In this document: positions 23,654 to 27,910 of the stretch, piece after piece | Layout of the letters: every line of letters starts with the position of its first letter | How positions within the stretch are numbered: position 1 is the first letter of the stretch | Assembly: GCA_944385455.1 (NCBI GenBank) | Contig: CALWXI010000111.1 | Coordinates: 1 to 27,910 of the forward strand | DNA from: an uncultured Oscillospiraceae bacterium | GTDB lineage: Bacteria > Bacillota > Clostridia > Oscillospirales > Oscillospiraceae | DNA length: 27,910 bases | Direction of reading: 5' to 3' | Made by a program: the position numbers and the translations under genes | Notes under the pieces: model-generated | Databases searched by the model: none | What the model was told of the DNA's origin: nothing | Seen by the model: the letters and a program-made list of their open reading frames with translations, nothing else

Positions 23654-24512
23654 CGTCCATCTTCCCAAACACACCGTATTCGTTCCAGATATCTTCCAGC
23701 TCCGCGAAGGTGGCGGAGACATCCGCTCCGATCCGAGAGGCCAGGGCCACCAGGAGCGCGTTCATCAGCGACAGCGGAGCCACCATGGAGTCCACAAAAG
23801 AGAGCATCTCACAGGGTGCCAGCAGCGCCGCATCGGACATCTGATAGACCGGGGAGAGTTCGTTGTCCGTCACCGCGATGATGGATGCCCCCCGGTCCTG
23901 GGCAAACTTCACGGTGTTCATGGTGACTTTGGAGTAGCGGGGGAAGCTGATGGCGATCATCACATCCTCCGGACCGATGCGGAACAGCTGCTCGAAGATC
24001 TCGCCGGCAGCGCTGGTCTGCACCAGCGTCACATTCTCGAAGAGGAGGTGCATGTAGAAATTCAGATACCCCGCCACAAAGGTGGAGGAGCGGACTCCCA
24101 GAATGTAAATATGCCGGGCACTGCGGATGCGCTCTACCACATCGTCGAAGGCCTTCCGGTCCGCGTTGACAGCTACCTCCCGCAGCTTTTCGATATCGGA
24201 ATGGAGCACGGTACCCAGAACATCCTGCCCGCCGAAGAGCTCCCCCGCCGCCTTGATGCGCTGCGTGGAAGTCAGGCGGCTGCGGATCATCTCCTGCAGC
24301 GCCCTCTGCATGCTGGGATAGCCGTCATAGCCCAGCTCCGAAGCAAAGCGTACCACCGTGGATTCGCTCACTCCCACCAGTTTGCCCAGCTTGCTGGCAG
24401 TCATGAAGGCTGCCTTGTCGTAATTTTCCAAAATGTATGCGGCGATCCGTTTCTGTCCCTTGGAAAAGCCGCTCATACTGCTCTCAATGCTATGTAAGAT
24501 GCTCTTTGCCAC
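23646..24512 (-). CDS. MurR/RpiR-family transcription regulator
   Basis: The 288-residue protein has an N-terminal helix-turn-helix domain (about 1-77: KGQKRIAAYILEN, MTASKLGKLVGVSESTVVRFASELGYDGYPSMQRALQEM) and a C-terminal SIS sugar-phosphate-binding domain (about 105-240: HIYILGVRSSTFVAGYL, VMIAISFPRYSKVT, ASIIAVTDNELSP). It would sense a phosphorylated sugar. The GTG at 24510-24512 was chosen because GGAGG lies eight bases upstream; an in-frame GTG at 24554 has no ribosome binding site. No sugar-use genes are nearby; it instead heads the YhiN-cmk-plsC-ispH unit, so its target may be that unit or distant genes. Confidence 0.92.
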   Translation of the reverse strand: MAKSILHSIESSMSGFSKGQKRIAAYILENYDKAAFMTASKLGKLVGVSESTVVRFASELGYDGYPSMQRALQEMIRSRLTSTQRIKAAGELFGGQDVLGTVLHSDIEKLREVAVNADRKAFDDVVERIRSARHIYILGVRSSTFVAGYLNFYMHLLFENVTLVQTSAAGEIFEQLFRIGPEDVMIAISFPRYSKVTMNTVKFAQDRGASIIAVTDNELSPVYQMSDAALLAPCEMLSFVDSMVAPLSLMNALLVALASRIGADVSATFAELEDIWNEYGVFGKMDDE

Positions 24513-24570
24513 GGTCGTTCCCTCCGCGCTCAGATTCCGGCTGATGCGGAACACCAGCCCATTCTGTCGT

Positions 24571-24599
24571 ATTGTACCACAGCCGCCGTCATTTTGGAA
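24571..24599 (-). promoter_or_regulatory. Promoter for the rpiR-type gene
   Basis: Minus-strand extended -10 TGG-TACAAT (24571-24576 plus the upstream TG) with a weak -35 TTCCAA 17 bases upstream (24594-24599). The predicted start near 24564 gives a leader of about 50 bases. The extended -10 may compensate for the poor -35. Confidence 0.6.
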
Positions 24600-24602
24600 C
24601 CA

Positions 24603-24635
24603 TTTTTGCAGGATTTTTCAGAAATCTTGCAAAAA
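24603..24635. promoter_or_regulatory. Long palindrome upstream of the rpiR-type promoter
   Basis: On the minus strand TTTTTGCAaGATTT, a 5-base centre and AAATCcTGCAAAAA form an inverted repeat with 13 of 14 arm positions paired. It lies just upstream of the -35 box and overlaps the T-run of the rluB terminator. Position and symmetry suggest an operator, possibly for the adjacent SIS-domain regulator itself. Confidence 0.5.
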
Positions 24636-24662
24636 GAAAGCGCGGCATCTCTGCTCCGCGCT
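24631..24662 (-). terminator. Rho-independent terminator after rluB
   Basis: Minus-strand AGCGCGG-N10-CCGCGCT is a GC-rich 7-bp stem followed by TTTCTTTTT, starting 6 bases after the rluB stop codon. It ends the scpB-DUF2953-ytfJ-dac-rluB run. Confidence 0.85.
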
Positions 24663-24667
24663 CCTCC

Positions 24668-25375
24668 TCATGTGTTTTTCAGCGCCTCCATCTCCGCTTC
24701 CGTGAGATAGCGCCACTTTCCCGGGGACAGATCTCCCAGTTCCAGCGTGTGCTCCCTCACCCGGCGCAGCCGCTTCACGGTCAGACCGCAGACGGAGCAC
24801 ATGCGCCGGATCTGGCGGTTTTTCCCCTCGTGGATCGTAACAGACAGCAGTGCCGTCCGGCCGCTTTGCCGCAGCACCTCCACCTGCGCGGGACGGATGG
24901 GTTCCCCATCCAGATTCCGCACCTGGGACAGGCGCTCCGCAGCCCCCTCCACCGGTCCGTGAACACTGACGTGGTAGGTCTTATCCACCTGACCGGAGGG
25001 GTGCAGCAGTCGCTGCATCAGCGCTCCGTCGTTGGTCATCAGCAGCAGCCCCTCGGAATCCAGGTCCAGCCGTCCCACCGGATACACCCGCACGCCGCAG
25101 TCCGCCGTCAGGTCCGCTACCGTCCGGCGTCCCTTCTCGTCAGAGAGGGTGGTGACCACGCCCCTGGGCTTGTTGAGCATCAGACAGACCCATGGATCCC
25201 GCCGGCGCAGCGGCCTTCCGTCCACCGTGATCTCGTCCCGCTCCGGGTCCGCCCTCTGGCCAAGCGCGGCGGGGATGCCGTTGACTGCCACTCGTCCGGC
25301 GGTAATATAATCCTCCGCCGCCCGGCGGGAACAGACCCCGGCGGCGGAGAGCAGTTTTTGCAGGCGTTCTTCCAT
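24668..25375 (-). CDS. rluB: RluB-family rRNA pseudouridine synthase
   Basis: The 235-residue protein has an N-terminal S4 RNA-binding domain (about 1-50: MEERLQKLLSAAGVCSRRAAEDYITAGRVAVNG) and the RsuA/RluB catalytic domain with PVGRLDLDSEGLLL (catalytic Asp104), then KTYHVSV and HEGKNRQIRRMC. Family members convert a uridine in 23S rRNA (2605) or 16S rRNA (516) to pseudouridine; RluB is favoured by its position near scpB, as in Bacillus. The gene starts four bases after the carboxypeptidase gene. Confidence 0.93.
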   Translation of the reverse strand: MEERLQKLLSAAGVCSRRAAEDYITAGRVAVNGIPAALGQRADPERDEITVDGRPLRRRDPWVCLMLNKPRGVVTTLSDEKGRRTVADLTADCGVRVYPVGRLDLDSEGLLLMTNDGALMQRLLHPSGQVDKTYHVSVHGPVEGAAERLSQVRNLDGEPIRPAQVEVLRQSGRTALLSVTIHEGKNRQIRRMCSVCGLTVKRLRRVREHTLELGDLSPGKWRYLTEAEMEALKNT

Positions 25376-25379
25376 ATCC

Positions 25380-26471
25380 TCATTCCTTAAAAATGCCCTG
25401 CTTGAGCGTTTCCAGGGCCGCTCCAGACAGCGGCAGCACCGTCCGGCCGCACAACAGAGTCACCCGGCCCACCTCCGTGCCGTCCACGGAAAAGACCGCT
25501 TCTCCGGCCTCCGTACCGGCCAGCACCGGTGCCTCCAAAGGCTGAAGTTCCAGACGCATGGAAAAGGACTCCTCCGCAGCCACCGGCCAGGAAAAGCTCT
25601 CCGCCGCCACCAGCGGCACAGATCCGCCGCCGCTTCCGGCCACCGAAGCCCGAGCCGTCTCCTGTCCCAACACAGCGCCCTTCCGGGCGGGATAGGTGGT
25701 AAAACCATAATCGTAGAGACTCTGGTGATCCGCCCAGTCATTGCCGTCCTGCAGCGTCACCGCAACCAGACGCTGGCCATTCCGCTCCGCACAGGTTACC
25801 AGCGTCCGGCCCGCCGCCCGGGTATATCCGGTCTTGAGGCCGATGCAGCCCTCTTCCATGCTCAGAAGCTTATTGTGATTGGTCATGGTGCGTCCGCCGA
25901 TGGTGACGCTTCTGGTGGAGGCGATGCGCACCAGCGTCTCATTCTGAACCGCCGCACAGGCCAGCACCGCCATGTCCCGGGCGGTGGAATAATGATTCTC
26001 GTCATCCAGCCCGTTGGGGTTTGCAAAGGAAGAGTTCTCCATACCCAGCTCCGCAGCATAGGCATTCATCCGCTCCACGAATCCCGCCACGCTTCCGCCC
26101 ACATGTTCCGCAATGGCCACCGCGGCATCGTTCCCGGAGCACAACAGCAGTCCGTAGAGCAGCATCTCCAGCGTCAGCTCCTCTCCCGCCCGAAGATACA
26201 TGGAGGAGCCTTCCGTCCCCGCAGCCTGGGCCGACACCGTCACCACATCCTCCAGGTCCCCATCCCGAATGGCCACCAAGGCCGTCAGGATCTTGGTGGT
26301 GCTGGCAATGAGCATCCGAGTATCGGCATGATGTGCATAGAGCACCCGTCCGCTGTCCACATCCATCAAGATGGCGGACGCGGCGGAGGTCCCCACCGCC
26401 CGGCAGCGGACAGGCAATCCACCAAGAAGCAGCACTGCGGCTGCCAGGCAGGCGCAGACTCGTCTGTGCAA
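25380..26471 (-). CDS. D-alanyl-D-alanine carboxypeptidase (peptidase S11)
   Basis: The 363-residue low-molecular-weight penicillin-binding protein trims the terminal D-Ala of peptidoglycan stem peptides. A signal peptide covers about residues 1-25. The active-site motifs are STTK (57-60, nucleophile Ser57), SGN (112-114) and KTG (213-215); a beta-rich C-terminal domain follows. The start is a TTG (26469-26471) preceded by GAGGTGAT six bases away; the nearby ATG inside that site is out of frame. Its place between ytfJ and rluB corresponds to dacB in the Bacillus scpB region, suggesting a spore-cortex or wall role. A perfect 8-bp inverted repeat covers the ribosome binding site region. Confidence 0.94.
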   Translation of the reverse strand: MHRRVCACLAAAVLLLGGLPVRCRAVGTSAASAILMDVDSGRVLYAHHADTRMLIASTTKILTALVAIRDGDLEDVVTVSAQAAGTEGSSMYLRAGEELTLEMLLYGLLLCSGNDAAVAIAEHVGGSVAGFVERMNAYAAELGMENSSFANPNGLDDENHYSTARDMAVLACAAVQNETLVRIASTRSVTIGGRTMTNHNKLLSMEEGCIGLKTGYTRAAGRTLVTCAERNGQRLVAVTLQDGNDWADHQSLYDYGFTTYPARKGAVLGQETARASVAGSGGGSVPLVAAESFSWPVAAEESFSMRLELQPLEAPVLAGTEAGEAVFSVDGTEVGRVTLLCGRTVLPLSGAALETLKQGIFKE

Positions 26472-26472
26472 A

Positions 26473-26505
26473 TACCATCACCTCGGTTTCAAAACGATGA
26501 TGGTA
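26473..26505. repeat. Inverted repeat at the carboxypeptidase translation start
   Basis: Perfect 8-bp arms TACCATCA (26473-26480) and TGATGGTA (26498-26505) are separated by 17 bases. In the transcript the second arm lies two bases before the TTG start, and the GAGG of the ribosome binding site is in the loop next to it. It could be an operator or a translational control hairpin. Confidence 0.45.
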
Positions 26506-26516
26506 GTATACCCCCG

Positions 26517-26921
26517 TTACAGCGGTTCTTTTTCTTCCTTCTTGTCGAAATATTTTTCCACTTTGTCCATAAGATCCGGCACCATCTCCACCACCCGGTC
26601 CAGCGTGGACACCGGCGGCACCGCCACCGGCAGCACCCGGGTGGTTCCATCCTTGATCACCAAGAAGGCCACCGGATCGATCTTGACGCCGGCCCCCACG
26701 CCGCCGCCGAAATTCTTGGGCTGGACCTTGCCGTAGTCTCCGCCGCCGCTGCCGAAGCCGAAGCTGACCTTGGAGATGGGAATCAGCGTCACGCCGTCCG
26801 GTGTGTGGATGGGCTGACCAACGATGGTATTGCTGTCCACCATCTCCCGTACCTTCTCCATTGCTCCGCACAGCATATCCTGCAGCGGGTTCTTCTCCAT
26901 GGGATTTTCCATTTCGTTCAT
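26517..26921 (-). CDS. ytfJ: GerW/YtfJ-family sporulation protein
   Basis: The 134-residue protein has the family core: MVDSNTIVGQPIHTPDGVTLIPISKVSFGFGSGGGDYG, FGGGVGAGVKIDPVAFLVIKDG and a charged tail. In Bacillus GerW is made in the forespore and is needed for germination with some nutrients, so the gene hints at sporulation ability. The ATG at 26919-26921 abuts AGAAAGG; an ATG three codons later has better spacing from the same site. It sits after DUF2953, the classic ytfI-ytfJ pair. Confidence 0.92.
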   Translation of the reverse strand: MNEMENPMEKNPLQDMLCGAMEKVREMVDSNTIVGQPIHTPDGVTLIPISKVSFGFGSGGGDYGKVQPKNFGGGVGAGVKIDPVAFLVIKDGTTRVLPVAVPPVSTLDRVVEMVPDLMDKVEKYFDKKEEKEPL

Positions 26922-26929
26922 CCTTTCTC

Positions 26930-27586
26930 TCATGCGGCAGGACGGGCGCCCTTTCCGGGCGTCCCTCCCTTCCGATCACGGTTGCGTTTTTCCATCTGTG
27001 AAAGCAAGCGCAGAACGGGAACGGCCACGCCGAGTCCCACTGTCAGAATGGTTCCCACTCTGGCCCGAAGACCCACGCTGCCCTCCAGCCGGGGCTCGGT
27101 GGAGTCGAAATCCACCCCGATATGAATCCTCGGATCCGGGATCACCAGGAGCTGCTCCAAAACCGGCATCCCGCCCCAGACCACTCCGTGAAGCCATCCA
27201 TAGAGCTCCGCAGTCTCCGCCGGATCTCGGGCTCCGCCCAAGGTCACCGACAGCGTCAGCGGTGTGACACAAACGCCCCGGCGGGTACGTTCCAGGGCCC
27301 GCCGCAGCGGCGGCCACAGCAATCGTGCCGCCTCCCGCAGCTCTCTCAAAGGCGGCAGCGTCCGCTTTTCTCTCTCCTTTCGCGGAGCCCGGACCTGCTT
27401 TGCCGCTTCCGGCGGCTCCTTTGCGGTCTTTTCCCGCTCCGGGTACACCCGAAACCGGATGGGACCCACAAAGGCCGTCACCGTGACGCTCCGCTCTGTG
27501 AACACCGCCCGGGCGCCCACGGGCAGCAGACACACCGCCAGCACCAGCAGCGCCAGCACGGCCAGGATCCACCACACAATCGCCAC
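26930..27586 (-). CDS. DUF2953 (YtfI-like) membrane-anchored protein
   Basis: The 218-residue protein has one N-terminal membrane helix (about 4-22, VWWILAVLALLVLAVCLLPV), a basic Lys/Arg/Glu/Pro-rich linker (about 50-80), and a C-terminal part with GGARDPAETAELYGWLHGVVW and IHIGVDFDSTEPRLEGSVGLRARV, typical of DUF2953. YtfI-type proteins precede ytfJ in spore formers but have no proven function. The GTG at 27584-27586 with AGGAGG upstream was chosen; the longer open frame reads into scpB and adds a very Arg-rich stretch. It begins 16 bases after scpB. Confidence 0.88.
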   Translation of the reverse strand: MAIVWWILAVLALLVLAVCLLPVGARAVFTERSVTVTAFVGPIRFRVYPEREKTAKEPPEAAKQVRAPRKEREKRTLPPLRELREAARLLWPPLRRALERTRRGVCVTPLTLSVTLGGARDPAETAELYGWLHGVVWGGMPVLEQLLVIPDPRIHIGVDFDSTEPRLEGSVGLRARVGTILTVGLGVAVPVLRLLSQMEKRNRDRKGGTPGKGARPAA

Positions 27587-27602
27587 CGGCGCTCCCTCCT
27601 TC

Positions 27603-27910
27603 TCATTCCTCCGGCGCTTCCTCCAATTCCTCCGGCGCATCCGGACCCATCGCCGCAGCCTCCGGGTCCACCACGCGGCCATCCTCGCTCAGCCGCATCT
27701 GCCCCTCGCCTCCCAGATCCGGCATCTCCGGCAGCTCGTCCAGGCTGCTGAGGTGGAATGCCCGGAGGAATTCCCGGGTAGTCCGGTAGAGATGGGGCCT
27801 GCCCGGCACCTGGAGCCGGCCGCATTCCTCGATCAGGCGGCGCTCCAGCAGCAAACCAATGGTATAGGCGCTGTCCACACCCCGGATCTGATCCACATAA
27901 GCCCGGGTGG
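27603..27910 (-). CDS. scpB: Segregation and condensation protein B, C-terminal part
   Basis: The 5' end lies beyond the right edge; about 101 codons are present. The visible part reads TRAYVDQIRGVDSAYTIGLLLERRLIEECGRLQVPGRP, then YRTTREFLRAFHLSSLDELPEMP, the second winged-helix domain and signature of ScpB. ScpB forms a complex with Smc and ScpA that organises and separates chromosomes. The last 40 or so residues are an acidic Pro/Glu-rich tail. scpA is expected just outside the window. Confidence 0.95.
   Translation of the reverse strand, partial: TRAYVDQIRGVDSAYTIGLLLERRLIEECGRLQVPGRPHLYRTTREFLRAFHLSSLDELPEMPDLGGEGQMRLSEDGRVVDPEAAAMGPDAPEELEEAPEE

Noticed and set aside
26002..26979. Minus-strand frame of 325 codons with an ATG in the carboxypeptidase ribosome binding site
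   Set aside because: It overlaps the signal peptide and catalytic domain in the wrong frame; the TTG-started frame carries the STTK, SGN and KTG motifs.
1..27910. Mobile elements, prophage, CRISPR, tRNA or rRNA genes
   Set aside because: No transposase, integrase, terminal repeats, CRISPR repeats or tRNA/rRNA-like sequences were recognised; gene order is conserved housekeeping throughout.

Overview
The window is a dense block of conserved housekeeping genes from a GC-rich, low-G+C-phylum-type (Firmicutes/Bacillota) anaerobe, most likely a butyrate-forming member of the Clostridia such as the Oscillospirales. This rests on the IspH-S1 fusion, the Firmicutes-specific orders yicC-remA-gmk-rpoZ-priA-def-fmt-rsmB-rlmN-prpC-prkC and scpB-DUF2953-ytfJ-dac-rluB, a butyryl-CoA:acetate CoA-transferase, a CdaA-type diadenylate cyclase and a GerW/YtfJ sporulation protein. 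The species is an inference; no rRNA gene is present.

All 31 genes I can support lie on the minus strand, so transcription runs from high to low coordinates. In that order: (1) 27910-24668, chromosome segregation and envelope/spore genes: scpB (partial), DUF2953, ytfJ/gerW, a D-Ala-D-Ala carboxypeptidase and rluB, ending in a terminator. (2) 24512-19133, a MurR/RpiR-type regulator, a YhiN-like flavoprotein, cmk, plsC and the ispH-rpsA fusion, ending in a strong terminator. (3) 18944-17598, the butyryl-CoA:acetate CoA-transferase as a single-gene unit with its own promoter. (4) 17387-15673, carD, ispD and ispF, with the terminator stem overlapping the ispF stop codon. (5) 15594-14222, a DUF3343 small protein with a cysteine desulfurase-like class V aminotransferase. 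(6) 14116 to the left edge, cdaA, cdaR, an RseC/SoxR-reducer-like gene, DUF5685, a J-domain protein, yicC, remA, gmk, rpoZ, priA, def, fmt, a YugP-like protease, rsmB, rlmN, prpC and the start of prkC.

Themes: three isoprenoid (MEP) pathway enzymes (IspD, IspF, IspH) sit in two neighbouring units; two signalling systems (c-di-AMP synthesis and the PrkC/PrpC Ser/Thr kinase-phosphatase pair) bracket the long left-hand run; translation and protein maturation dominate its end. No tRNA, rRNA, CRISPR, prophage or insertion sequence was found, and no gene-free stretch exceeds 300 bases.

I did not find an obviously new defence or mobile system. The items most worth a second look are the damaged-looking rseC/DUF5685 junction, an 18-bp Rex/Crp-like palindrome upstream of the CoA-transferase promoter, a long palindrome upstream of the rpiR-type gene, a palindrome over the cdaA -35 box, and the DUF3343/desulfurase pair that may belong to selenium or sulfur handling.
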